A stretch of 64,000 nt of DNA from Synechococcus sp. LTW-R (GTDB lineage Bacteria; Cyanobacteriota; Cyanobacteriia; PCC-6307; Cyanobiaceae): NCBI RefSeq assembly GCF_014217875.1, contig NZ_CP059060.1, positions 1,116,001 through 1,180,000 on the forward strand, read 5' to 3'. Made by a program: the position numbers and the translations under genes. The notes under the pieces were generated by a model. That model searched no databases. It was given only the letters and a program-made list of their open reading frames with translations, and was not told where the DNA came from. Positions 21,604 through 30,309 of this stretch are shown one piece after another. Every line of letters starts with the position of its first letter. The first letter of the stretch is position 1.

Positions 21604-22635
21604 TCAACGCATCGACTGCTTGCGCTCAGCCTTGGCATCACGGACACCGGCCACCGCCAATTCGGCATCCATCAATGTGCGGCCCGTGGCCTGCAGGTAG
21701 ACGTCATCCAGGCTTGGGCGGCTTTGGGCCAAGGCGAAGACCGGCAGTTGGGCCTCGGCCAACTGGCGCCGCAGTTGCTCCACGACACCATCGTTTTCGA
21801 CCACCAGGTTCAAGGAGAAGCCTTGGGCACGGTTCACGACCACCTGGCGCACCCCGGGGCAGGCCTGCAGCAGCTGTTGGACCCGCAGGGCCTCGGGCTC
21901 ATCGCTGAATTCCCGAATCCGCAGGGTGACGCGGTCACCGCCGAGGGCGGCTTTGAGCTCAGACGGGGGACCCGAAGCGATCACGCGGCCCCCCTCGATG
22001 ATCGCCAGCTGATCTGCCAGGGCATCGACCTCTTCGAGGTAATGGCTGCTGAGCAGCACCGTGGTCCCTTGATCCCGCAGTTGATGGAGGACCGTCCAGA
22101 TGGCGGCGCGACTCTCAATATCCAGACCAACGGTGGGTTCATCCAGCACCAGAACATCCGGCCGGTGCAGCAGTCCCGAGGCCAAATCCAAGCGGCGACG
22201 CATCCCGCCGGAGTAGGTGCCGCTGCGGCGATCGATCCAGTCGGCCATGCCCAACAGCTCAATCAGCTCGGCGATGCGCTGATCCCGCGCTGAGCGGGGC
22301 AGGTGATAGAGATCACCCTGCAACTGGAGCAGCTCACGGCCGCTGAGGATTTTGTCGAGGGCGACCTCCTGGGCCACGTAGCCCAGGCGCTCGCGAACGC
22401 CCCTAGGGTCGGCCAGGGCATCCAGCCCAGCCACCTGAACCCGGCCGCTGGATGGGGCCAACAACGTGGCCAGGATGCGCAGGGTGGTGGTTTTACCTGC
22501 CCCGTTGGGGCCGAGCAATCCAAACAGGCTGCCCGCGGGAACCTGCAGATTCAGACCATTGAGGGCGTCAACGGCTTTCTCGCCTTTGCCGTAGCGCTTG
22601 GAGACGTTCTCCAGATCAATCACTGGATGAGTCAC
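21604..22635 (-). CDS. ABC transporter ATP-binding protein (DrrA/CcmA type)
   Basis: ATPase partner of the following permease. From the GTG at 22635 it is 343 residues: Walker A GPNGAGKT at 42-49, signature YSGGMRRRLDLA, Walker B DVLVLDEPTVGLD, and an H-loop (LLSSHYLEEV). About 80 C-terminal residues form the DrrA-type regulatory extension (DUF4162-like). A frame from 22731 would add 32 non-conserved residues overlapping ctaB, so the GTG was preferred. Function is export of an unknown amphiphile or drug-like compound. Confidence 0.92.
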   Translation of the reverse strand: MTHPVIDLENVSKRYGKGEKAVDALNGLNLQVPAGSLFGLLGPNGAGKTTTLRILATLLAPSSGRVQVAGLDALADPRGVRERLGYVAQEVALDKILSGRELLQLQGDLYHLPRSARDQRIAELIELLGMADWIDRRSGTYSGGMRRRLDLASGLLHRPDVLVLDEPTVGLDIESRAAIWTVLHQLRDQGTTVLLSSHYLEEVDALADQLAIIEGGRVIASGPPSELKAALGGDRVTLRIREFSDEPEALRVQQLLQACPGVRQVVVNRAQGFSLNLVVENDGVVEQLRRQLAEAQLPVFALAQSRPSLDDVYLQATGRTLMDAELAVAGVRDAKAERKQSMR

Positions 22636-22672
22636 CGCCGCCGACCTCGCTGAAGCACTAGAGGTTTCGAAT

Positions 22673-23689
22673 CTAGAAAGCGCTGCTGACCAGCGATGCG
22701 GCCAGGGTGAAACCTGCGTTGCCGGACCCACTCCAACCGAGCAGGGCGAAGCCCTGCTCGGAGAACTGCTCGCCGGCCGGCATGCGCGCCATCAACAGCA
22801 GCAAACAGACACCAAAGAGGTAGAAGATCGACCAGCGAAAGAGACCCTTGGCCCGCTGAAGATCGTCGGGGTCTTGCTGCAACATCCAGGTCATCTGCAG
22901 CAGCCGAGCGTTGAACGGCAGCAGCAAGAGCCCATAGAGCAAACCACCGCCGGGCAAGGCCCAGACCCCCACCAGACTGAGCACCACGGTGGCCAGGGCG
23001 TACCAGCGAATGGCCTCAGCCGTGGCACCACTGCCCTTCACCACCGGAAGCATCGGAATGCCCACAGCGCGGTAGTCCTCCTTAAGCAACAAGGCCAAGG
23101 CCCAGAAATGGGCGGGCGTCCAGAGCATCACCAGGGCAAACAACCACCAACTGCCCAGGCCCAGGTGGCCGGTGGCGGCGGCGGCGCCCACCAGCGGAGG
23201 AATGGCGCCGGCCACACCGCCGATAACGATGTTTTGGGTGGTGCGCGGCTTGAGCAGCACCGTATAGAGCAGCACGTAGCTGCAGAGGCCCAACAGCGAC
23301 AAGCTCGCGGCCAGACAATTCACACCCCCCACCAAGAGGGTGGCTGCCGTCAGGGTCAGGGTGACGGCAATGGCGAAGGCCGTCGCGATGGAGAGGCGAC
23401 CGGAGGGAAGGGCACGGCCGCTGGTCCGCTGCATGCGGCCATCGAGCTCCTGCTCCCAGAGACAGTTCAAAACACCCGCCGCTGCCGCCGCCAAGGCTCC
23501 GCCGCCCAAGGTGCAGGCCAAGCGCAAGGGAGGCAGCGGCCAGCCCTCCGACAGCGCCATCCCACCGAGGGTCGTGGCTAAGAGCAGGGGAATCAACCGC
23601 GGCTTGGCGATCTCCAACCAGGGGGGCAACTTGACCCGCTTCCGGGAGGGAACCACCTCCTCTCGCGTCAAGGTCAGCGAATTAACCAC
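22673..23689 (-). CDS. ctaB: Protoheme IX farnesyltransferase (heme O synthase)
   Basis: Converts heme B to heme O for cytochrome oxidase. It is a UbiA-superfamily membrane protein of 338 residues with the motif [23 protein letters not shown], where family members have N-x-x-D/E-x-x-x-D, and a second site at [16 protein letters not shown]. The start is a GTG, and it overlaps the ctaA stop by 8 bp, so ctaA-ctaB are translationally linked. Together with ctaA it supplies heme A or O to the ctaCDE oxidase encoded divergently. Confidence 0.95.
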   Translation of the reverse strand: MVNSLTLTREEVVPSRKRVKLPPWLEIAKPRLIPLLLATTLGGMALSEGWPLPPLRLACTLGGGALAAAAAGVLNCLWEQELDGRMQRTSGRALPSGRLSIATAFAIAVTLTLTAATLLVGGVNCLAASLSLLGLCSYVLLYTVLLKPRTTQNIVIGGVAGAIPPLVGAAAATGHLGLGSWWLFALVMLWTPAHFWALALLLKEDYRAVGIPMLPVVKGSGATAEAIRWYALATVVLSLVGVWALPGGGLLYGLLLLPFNARLLQMTWMLQQDPDDLQRAKGLFRWSIFYLFGVCLLLLMARMPAGEQFSEQGFALLGWSGSGNAGFTLAASLVSSAF

Positions 23690-24563
23690 GAAGCACCTCC
23701 GGCCAACTACGAACGGTCAAGGCCGCCAAAACTGCAACCAGCAGAGCCGCCCCGAGCTGGTGGGCCACCGTCACCGCGGGGACGGACAAACTGAGCCGCA
23801 AACTCAGGACGCCCAGGGCGATCTGAAGCAACACCAACAGGGCCGCAGCCAAGGCCAAGGGGCGATCACTGGGACGTTTCCAGAGCAGAAGTCCGGAACC
23901 GAGCAGCACTAGAACCCCCACCGGCCGCGCACCAAGGCGATGCAGCAAAAGCAAGGAGCAGCCCTCACCCGCGCTTAAGCAACGGCCCGCCGCCCACTGA
24001 CTGGCCATCAACCCCCCGAGGAGGCATTGCACCAGAACAGCCAGGGCTAGAACCGCGGCCAAACCAGCCCAGAGGAGAGAGCGGCTCGACGTCGGAGCGA
24101 GCGAGCCGGTCCTGAGCAATTCACTCAGACCACTGAGGAGAGCCACCAGCACCAGAGCGGTGAGCAGGTGCGCCGTCACCACAGGGAAGGGCAGCAACAG
24201 GGTCACCGTTAAGGCCCCTAAGCCGGCCTGAACGGCCACCAACACCAAGCTAAGGCTGGACAACAGCGGGAAGCCCTTGGGCAACTCGCGTCGCCACCAC
24301 CAGCTCGCCGTGGTGAGCACCAGCAGGCCGACACCCACGACGAAGGCATCGAGGCGATGGAACCATTCCAGGAAGACCTGGAGGTTCATCTGACGACCTG
24401 GCAAGAGGGAGCCGTAGCAAAGGGGCCAGTCGGGGCAAGCCAGCCCGGCCTCCATCACCCGCGTCGCGCCACCAATGACCACCAGTGCAATCAGGGCCAC
24501 CAAAAGGTGGGCGCAGAGCGCGGCTAAACCGTCTCGTTTGCTGGGCTGTGTGGCGCCGAACAT
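23682..24563 (-). CDS. ctaA: Heme A synthase (COX15/CtaA family)
   Basis: Oxidises heme O to heme A. The 293-residue protein has eight hydrophobic segments and the family motifs [21 protein letters not shown] (paired Cys loop) and [12 protein letters not shown] (heme-ligand His). A second conserved His lies in VVTAHLL and another in LHRLGAR and VAHQLGA. It is divergent from ctaC across about 185 bp, and with ctaB forms the oxidase cofactor unit. Confidence 0.94.
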   Translation of the reverse strand: MFGATQPSKRDGLAALCAHLLVALIALVVIGGATRVMEAGLACPDWPLCYGSLLPGRQMNLQVFLEWFHRLDAFVVGVGLLVLTTASWWWRRELPKGFPLLSSLSLVLVAVQAGLGALTVTLLLPFPVVTAHLLTALVLVALLSGLSELLRTGSLAPTSSRSLLWAGLAAVLALAVLVQCLLGGLMASQWAAGRCLSAGEGCSLLLLHRLGARPVGVLVLLGSGLLLWKRPSDRPLALAAALLVLLQIALGVLSLRLSLSVPAVTVAHQLGAALLVAVLAALTVRSWPEVLRG

Positions 24564-24747
24564 CTCAGGGGAGAAGGGCGGTTGGCGTCAACCTAGTGAT
24601 GCCTCCGCGGCTTCGCTGACCAGCGCGACACGCAGTCCAAAAGCGACACCAATAGTGATCAACGGGTGAGCATTCCCTCACCGATCAGCGACGGATTACT
24701 GCAAAGAACCACGAACGACGCGTCAACCGCCAACCCTCCATAGGCTG

Positions 24748-25608
24748 ATGGCGATCGAATCCAGGACCATGCGGATTCCTCCCGCAATCCTCACCCTGAT
24801 CACCGGCATGGCCCTCGTTTTGTTGGGCCTATGGATCGGGCAGAACGTCAACCTCCTCCCGGTGGATGCCAGCGCGAATGCGCCGGTTTACGACGAACTC
24901 TTCAAGGTTCTCTTCAGCATTGGGACCATCCTCTTTGTCGGGATTGTTGGGCTGATCGTCTACAGCCTGGTGAAATTTCGCCGCAAGCCAGGTGAAACCG
25001 GTGATGGTGAAGCCGTCGAGGGAAACCTTCCGCTTGAGATCCTCTGGACCGCTATCCCCGCGATAGTCGTCCTCTTCGTCGGCATCTACAGCTACGACAT
25101 CTACGACCGAATGGGCGGCATGGCGCCGCTCAACGACCACAGCATGCACGCCATGGGCGGGGAGATGGAGGAGTCCCGCACCTGGGGCGGCATCAGTCCG
25201 GTCAGCCTTGAAAGTGATGGCGCCTCTGCTCCACTGCCGATCGATGTGACGGCCATGCAGTTCGCCTTCATCTTTCACTACCCCGATGCGGAGATCACCA
25301 GCGGTGAGCTCCATGTGCCCATGGGGCAGCCAGTAGCCCTTCATATGAATGCGAATGACGTCATCCATGCCTTTTGGGTGCCGGAATTCCGGCTCAAGCA
25401 GGACGTCATCCCCGGTCAACCCACCCTGTTGAGCTTTACCGCCACCCGCCCGGGCCGCTATCCGATTGTCTGCGCGGAGCTCTGCGGTCCTTACCACGGC
25501 GGCATGCGCTCAACGGTGATCGTCGATGAGCCCGAGACGTTCGAAGCCTGGGTAAACCAAAACAGTCCGATTGCGAACGCCGCTCCCCAGACCCCGGTGC
25601 AGTCATGA
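24748..25608 (+). CDS. ctaC: Cytochrome c oxidase subunit II
   Basis: CuA-bearing subunit of the aa3-type terminal oxidase. The 286 residues show two membrane helices (about 12-33 and 55-75, with a third apolar stretch near 100-115) and the cupredoxin domain with CuA ligands H207, C242, E244, C246, H250 and M253 (CAELCGPYHGGM). A Met/His-rich insertion (NDHSMHAMGGEM, about 129-140) precedes the cupredoxin domain. An internal ATG at 24769 is an alternative start. It overlaps ctaD by 4 bp. Confidence 0.97.
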   Translation: MAIESRTMRIPPAILTLITGMALVLLGLWIGQNVNLLPVDASANAPVYDELFKVLFSIGTILFVGIVGLIVYSLVKFRRKPGETGDGEAVEGNLPLEILWTAIPAIVVLFVGIYSYDIYDRMGGMAPLNDHSMHAMGGEMEESRTWGGISPVSLESDGASAPLPIDVTAMQFAFIFHYPDAEITSGELHVPMGQPVALHMNANDVIHAFWVPEFRLKQDVIPGQPTLLSFTATRPGRYPIVCAELCGPYHGGMRSTVIVDEPETFEAWVNQNSPIANAAPQTPVQS

Positions 25609-27281
25609 CCATCAGCCTGACCCCCGAGCACAGCACGCCGCTCCAACCCCAAGGCTGGCTTCGCTATCTCAGCTTCAGCACCGATCACAAGGTGATCGGA
25701 CTGCAATATCTGGTCTGCGGCTTCATTTTTTATCTGATCGGCGGCGCCCTCGCCGGTGCCATTCGAACCGAGCTGCTCACTCCGATTTCGGACTTCCTCC
25801 CGCGGGAGACCTACAACGAAGTCCTGACCCTGCACGGGACCGTGATGATCTTTTTGTGGATTGTCCCGGTGGTCAATGGCGCCTTCGGCAACTACCTGAT
25901 CCCCTTCTATGTGGGCGCCCGGGACATGGCCTTCCCTCGGCTGAATGCCGTGGCGTTTTGGCTGATTCCCCCCGCCGGATTGCTGTTGATCAGCAGTTAC
26001 TTCATCGCCAGCGCGGCCCAATCCGGTTGGACGGCCTATCCCCCCTTAAGCATCACAACCCCGGCAACAGGTCAGATCATCTGGATCCTGAGCGTGCTGC
26101 TCCTGGGCGGTAGCTCGATCTTTGGCGGGATCAACTTCATCGCCACGATCCTCAAATTGCGGCGTCCCGGGCTGAAGCTCATGCAGCTACCGATGTACTG
26201 CTGGGCGATGCTCGGCACCAGCATCCTGGTGGTGCTCTCCACCCCCGTTCTGGCTGGAACGCTGGTGCTACTGAGCTTCGACATCATTGCCCACACCGGC
26301 TTTTTCAACCCCAGCCTGGGGGGGAATGCGGTGGTTTACCAGCACCTCTTCTGGTTCTATTCCCACCCGGCGGTTTACATCATGGTGCTGCCGGCCTTTG
26401 GCCTGGTGAGCGAAATCCTGCCCATCCATTGCCGTAAGCCCCTCTTCGGCTACACGACGATGGTGTATTCGATCATGGGCATCGTCTTCCTTGGCCTGAT
26501 CGTCTGGGCCCACCACATGTTCACGAGCGGCACGCCTCCCTGGATGCGGCTGTTCTTCACCATCGCCACCTCCTTTATCGCCGTTCCCACCGGCATCAAA
26601 TTCTTCAACTGGCTCGCGACGATGTGGGGAGGCCGCATTGCCCTCAACAGCGCAATGCTGTTCTCCTGTGGCTTCATCATCAACTTTGTCTTCGGCGGCA
26701 TCACGGGTGTCGCCCTGGCCCAGGTCCCCTTTGACATCCATGTGCACGACACCTACTTCGTCGTCGCCCACTTCCACTACATCGTCTATGGAGGCACGGT
26801 CTTTGTGATCTTCGCCTCGATCTACCACTGGTACCCGAAGGTGACCGGGCGATTGCTGAATGAAGATCTGGGCCGACTGCACTTCCTGTTCACCTTCGTC
26901 GGCTTCAACCTCTGCTTCGCGCCGCAGCACTGGCTGGGACTGAATGGCATGCCAAGGCGTGTCGCTGAATACGACCCCCAGTTCGAGCTGATCAACCAGC
27001 TCAGCAGTATCGGCGCCCTGCTGATGGCGATCAGCACCCTGCCCTTCCTGCTGAACGTCGTCCTCAGTGCCTTCAACGGCGCCCCGGCCGGCGACAACCC
27101 CTGGAATGCCCTGACGCCCGAGTGGCTCACCAGTTCCCCCCCACCCGTAGAGAACTGGAAAGGCGAAGCTCCGTTGGTGACAGAGCCCTATGGCTATGGC
27201 ATCCCCGCCGGCGAACTCCCCTTAGCCGCCACCTCGGGCTCTGAGCTCTGGAAGCTCGGCAACTCTGACCAGCGCTCCTGA
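25605..27281 (+). CDS. ctaD: Cytochrome c oxidase subunit I
   Basis: Catalytic heme-copper subunit that reduces O2 and pumps protons. The 558 residues have twelve hydrophobic segments with the expected ligand sites: TLHGTVMIF (low-spin heme His), FWFYSHPAVYIMVLP (CuB His with the cross-linked Tyr four residues later), WAHHMFTSG (two CuB His) and TYFVVAHFHYIVYGG (heme His pair). The HPAVY motif places it in the A-type oxidase family. The ATG overlaps the ctaC stop and ctaE follows 5 bp downstream. Confidence 0.98.
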   Translation: MTISLTPEHSTPLQPQGWLRYLSFSTDHKVIGLQYLVCGFIFYLIGGALAGAIRTELLTPISDFLPRETYNEVLTLHGTVMIFLWIVPVVNGAFGNYLIPFYVGARDMAFPRLNAVAFWLIPPAGLLLISSYFIASAAQSGWTAYPPLSITTPATGQIIWILSVLLLGGSSIFGGINFIATILKLRRPGLKLMQLPMYCWAMLGTSILVVLSTPVLAGTLVLLSFDIIAHTGFFNPSLGGNAVVYQHLFWFYSHPAVYIMVLPAFGLVSEILPIHCRKPLFGYTTMVYSIMGIVFLGLIVWAHHMFTSGTPPWMRLFFTIATSFIAVPTGIKFFNWLATMWGGRIALNSAMLFSCGFIINFVFGGITGVALAQVPFDIHVHDTYFVVAHFHYIVYGGTVFVIFASIYHWYPKVTGRLLNEDLGRLHFLFTFVGFNLCFAPQHWLGLNGMPRRVAEYDPQFELINQLSSIGALLMAISTLPFLLNVVLSAFNGAPAGDNPWNALTPEWLTSSPPPVENWKGEAPLVTEPYGYGIPAGELPLAATSGSELWKLGNSDQRS

Positions 27282-27286
27282 ACACC

Positions 27287-27889
27287 ATGACCAGCCTGAC
27301 TCCCAGCGAATCCCTGAGCCAACAGGAGGCCAGCGAAGCGCACGAGCACCATGGCGACTTCCGGATGTTCGGCCTCGCCACCTTTCTGGTTGCCGATGGC
27401 ATGACCTTCGCCGGGTTCTTCGCGGCGTATCTGACCTTCCGCGCCGTCAACCCGTTGCCATCCGGAGCGACCTACGAACTCGAGCTGGTGCTGCCCACCA
27501 TCAACACCCTCCTGCTGCTGATCAGCAGCTTCACTTTCCATCGCGCTGGCGCGGCGATGAAACGCAACCAACGGGCCCTGGGCCAGCGTTGGTTACTGGT
27601 CAGTGCCGCCCTTGGCTTTGCGTTTCTGGCCGGGCAAATGAAGGAGTACTTCGAGCTCCCCTTTGGCCTCACCGACAACCTCTTTGCCAGCACCTTCTAT
27701 GCCATCACCGGCTTCCACGGTCTGCACGTGACCTTGGGCGGCTTGATGATCCTGATCGTCTGGTGGCAGTGCCGCGAGGGTGGTCGGGTGAGCCAAGACA
27801 ACCTCTTCCCCTTGGAGGCCGCGGAGCTTTATTGGCACTTCGTCGATGGCATCTGGGTGGTCCTCTACGGAATCCTTTATCTGCTGTAG
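27287..27889 (+). CDS. ctaE: Cytochrome c oxidase subunit III
   Basis: A 200-residue, five-helix form of subunit III, the short type found in bacteria with caa3/aa3 oxidases. Recognised by FGLATFLVADGMTFAGFFAAYLTFR, the FYAITGFHGLHVTLGG segment and the C-terminal ELYWHFVDGIWVVLYGILYLL. It stabilises subunit I and may guide oxygen. Last gene of ctaCDE. Confidence 0.96.
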   Translation: MTSLTPSESLSQQEASEAHEHHGDFRMFGLATFLVADGMTFAGFFAAYLTFRAVNPLPSGATYELELVLPTINTLLLLISSFTFHRAGAAMKRNQRALGQRWLLVSAALGFAFLAGQMKEYFELPFGLTDNLFASTFYAITGFHGLHVTLGGLMILIVWWQCREGGRVSQDNLFPLEAAELYWHFVDGIWVVLYGILYLL

Positions 27890-27980
27890 GGCCGCTGTTT
27901 GATCACAGTTCTTGCAAGTTGCCCTTGCGAAGCATTGCTTGGGATCGGCACAATCGGGCCGCCAGCACCCCAACGCACCG

Positions 27981-28388
27981 GTGTTCGTCGAAGAGAAGAC
28001 AACCAAGCCAACCGAGATGTTGGAAGGCAAGGCGCTGCTGGATAAGGCTCGCTCCCTCAGCAATCGCCCGGAGGATCAGATCGCCAGGGCCTGCGGTTAC
28101 GTCGGTCCCAGTGGCCGTCTCCTCAAAAAAAGCTTCTACCGCGCCCTCGTTGAAGCGAAGGGCTACAAGCTGCCCAGCCAGAGCGGCGGCGGCAGTGGCA
28201 CCAAAGGCCGCCAAGCCGAGTTCCGCACCAAGGTGCACGGCAATGGAAACCTGCTGATCGGGAACGCCTACACGCGTCGCATGGGGCTGGAGCCTGGCCA
28301 GGAATTCAAGATCGAAATCCATAAAGAAACGGGCTCCATTTGGCTCCTGCCCCTCGAGGGGGACGGCGGCACAAAAGAAGCCCTCTGA
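27981..28388 (+). CDS. AbrB-family transcriptional regulator (cyAbrB)
   Basis: DNA-binding protein of the cyanobacterial cyAbrB group, regulators of carbon/nitrogen balance genes in model strains. I chose the GTG at 27981 (135 residues); an ATG at 28017 and an extended frame from 27912 are alternatives. Residues 15-60 (LEGKALLDKARSLSNRPEDQIARACGY) form the cyAbrB-specific N-terminus, and the C-terminal 50 or so (FRTKVHGNGNLLIGNAYTRRMGLEPGQEFKIEI) form the swapped-hairpin AbrB domain, placed C-terminally as is usual in cyAbrB. It follows ctaE, possibly in the same transcript. Confidence 0.9.
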   Translation: MFVEEKTTKPTEMLEGKALLDKARSLSNRPEDQIARACGYVGPSGRLLKKSFYRALVEAKGYKLPSQSGGGSGTKGRQAEFRTKVHGNGNLLIGNAYTRRMGLEPGQEFKIEIHKETGSIWLLPLEGDGGTKEAL

Positions 28389-28405
28389 ACGGCGCGCTTG
28401 AGCGC

Positions 28406-28990
28406 TTAGCGGTCGTCCGGTCCGTGGAAAGCGGCACTGAACACCAAGAGGTCAATCCCGCTGAAGAGGAAGCTGATCCCCACCAGGATTCCGAGCACGC
28501 TCAACAGTCCCAGACCCTTCATCGAAACGATGATCAAGCCGAGGATGAAGGTGACGATGCCATTGGCCAAACCCCAGCCCCAGCCGGCCATCTCGGTGTG
28601 GGACAGGGAGACGATGCTGGCCACCACGCCTTCCACCAGGAAGACGATGCCGATGGCGAAGGCCAAGGCCGCCACCTGAGCCGCTGCCGGTTCCACGCCG
28701 GCGCTGAACTGCTGAATGATCCAAGCGCCGGTCACCACAAACAAGGTGGAGACCACGAGCCGCCAGAAGCAGTGCCATTTGCTCAGCTGCCTGGAGCGGT
28801 TGAGGCTGTTCACCCAGCCGATGATCCCGCCCACCAGAAAAGCCAGGGCCACCACCACCGTCACCCAGGCGGAGGCAATCATCGGGAAAATCAGGGCAAG
28901 AACGCCCAGCACCAGCAACAGGATGCCTTCGGCGACGGTGAAGCTGCGCAGGGCGCCCACCGCCAAACCGGACTTGTCGTCAGAAGCCAT
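28406..28990 (-). CDS. HdeD/DUF308 family membrane protein
   Basis: A 194-residue protein with six hydrophobic helices arranged as three similar pairs, as in HdeD (DUF308) proteins. Recognisable stretches are EGILLLVLGVLALIFP at the start, a similar GWGLANGIVTFILGLIIV later, and LLSVLGILVGISFLFSGIDLL near the end. E. coli HdeD belongs to an acid-resistance island, but the function in cyanobacteria is unknown. It converges with the cyAbrB gene (17 bp gap). Confidence 0.85.
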   Translation of the reverse strand: MASDDKSGLAVGALRSFTVAEGILLLVLGVLALIFPMIASAWVTVVVALAFLVGGIIGWVNSLNRSRQLSKWHCFWRLVVSTLFVVTGAWIIQQFSAGVEPAAAQVAALAFAIGIVFLVEGVVASIVSLSHTEMAGWGWGLANGIVTFILGLIIVSMKGLGLLSVLGILVGISFLFSGIDLLVFSAAFHGPDDR

Positions 28991-29045
28991 GAAGTGTTCA
29001 GCAGGAACACGAACTCCCGGAACGTAGGCATGGCCTCTGGGGTTG

Positions 29046-29711
29046 TCAGCTCCAGCCGTGCTCTTTCAACCAGGCATCACTGATCGGAGCCGTTGACGGA
29101 CCCGATCCCGACGCGCCGTGCTGAAGCAAGCGTTCGGTGTACTTCGCCAGCAGATCGGCCTCCAAATTCACCGCCGTGCCCCGCTCCAGATGCTGCAGGG
29201 TCGTGCTGCTCCAGGTGTGGGGAATCACCGCGATCCAAAACTCGGATCCATCAGCGCTGCACCCCGCCACGGTCAGGCTGATGCCGTCAACAGCGACGCT
29301 GGCCTTCTCGCAGATGTAGCGGCCGAAGGCCGGATCCTGCCAACGCAGCCTGAGGGCCCAGGACGCGCTTTGCTGCTCGACCGCCACCACATGGCCCAGG
29401 CCATCGACGTGGCCGCTCACCAGATGACCGCCGAGACGATCCTGAAGACGCAGGGCCGGCTCCAGGTTGACCCAGCCCCCTCGGTCGGCCTTCGCCGAGA
29501 GGGTCGTACGGCTCAGGGTCTCCTCGCTGACGTCGGCCTGAAAACCGCTGGCGGAGCGTTCGGTCACGGTCAAACAGACCCCGTCGACGGCAACGCTGTC
29601 CCCCAGGGCCAACTGGGCAGGGTCGAGCTCAGAACCCGGAGGGATCTGCAGCGTCACGCCGCCACTGCGGCGCTGCAGCTGTCCGGTGGTCTGAACCAGC
29701 CCTGTGAACAT
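29046..29711 (-). CDS. ribE: Riboflavin synthase alpha chain
   Basis: Dismutates two 6,7-dimethyl-8-ribityllumazine molecules into riboflavin and a pyrimidinedione. The 221 residues are two tandem lumazine-binding (beta-barrel) domains: the first begins MFTGLVQTTGQL and has GDSVAVDGVCLTV, the second has GHLVSGHVDGLG and KASVAVDGISLTVAG. Length matches the usual 200-220. It diverges from the bifunctional nuclease gene. Confidence 0.96.
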   Translation of the reverse strand: MFTGLVQTTGQLQRRSGGVTLQIPPGSELDPAQLALGDSVAVDGVCLTVTERSASGFQADVSEETLSRTTLSAKADRGGWVNLEPALRLQDRLGGHLVSGHVDGLGHVVAVEQQSASWALRLRWQDPAFGRYICEKASVAVDGISLTVAGCSADGSEFWIAVIPHTWSSTTLQHLERGTAVNLEADLLAKYTERLLQHGASGSGPSTAPISDAWLKEHGWS

Positions 29712-29766
29712 GCGGTGGCCCGATCAACACTGGCCATAATCGGGCAGCAGGGAGAGCGGGCAAGTC

Positions 29767-30309
29767 ATGGTCGAAATGCAAGTGGCCGGCATGGCCCTCG
29801 ATGCCGCCAGTCGCAGTCCGATCGTTCTGCTTCGCGACCCATCGGGCCGCCGTCAGGTGCCGATCTGGATCGACCAGGCCCAGGCCCAAAACATCATGGC
29901 CGGGCTCAGCGACCAGGCTCCGCCCCGGCCCCTCAGCCATGACCTGATGGTGGAGCTCCTGCAGGCCGGGGGCCTGCAGCTCACCAAGGTCATCGTTCAC
30001 GCCATCGAAGACAGCACCTTTCGTGCCGTCTTGAAACTGCAGACGGCTGGCGAGGAGGAAGTGGAGCTGGATGCCCGCCCCAGCGACGCCATCGCCCTGG
30101 CGATCCGCACCGGCAGTGGGATCTGGATGCTGGAGGAAGTGGTCGCCGACGCCTCCATTCCCGTCGATGCGGAGGCGGACGCCGAAGACGCCGCCGATTT
30201 CCGCCGCTTCATCGACGGCATCAGTCCCGCTGAACTGGTCCGGCACATCAACCAAGCCCAGACCGACGTGGAATCCTCCGCGGAACAGCCGGAGGAAGAC
30301 GCTGGCTGA
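29767..30309 (+). CDS. Bifunctional nuclease family protein (DUF151)
   Basis: A 180-residue protein with the DUF151/BFN core from about 3 to 120: VEMQVAGMALDAASRSPIVLLRD, RRQVPIWIDQAQAQNIMAGL, LMVELLQAGGLQLTKVIVH, then ARPSDAIALAIRTG. Plant members of the family have DNase and RNase activity, hence the name; the role in cyanobacteria is untested. The last 40 or so residues are acidic and less conserved. Its 3' end overlaps the likely start of the aldo/keto reductase gene. Confidence 0.9.
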   Translation: MVEMQVAGMALDAASRSPIVLLRDPSGRRQVPIWIDQAQAQNIMAGLSDQAPPRPLSHDLMVELLQAGGLQLTKVIVHAIEDSTFRAVLKLQTAGEEEVELDARPSDAIALAIRTGSGIWMLEEVVADASIPVDAEADAEDAADFRRFIDGISPAELVRHINQAQTDVESSAEQPEEDAG

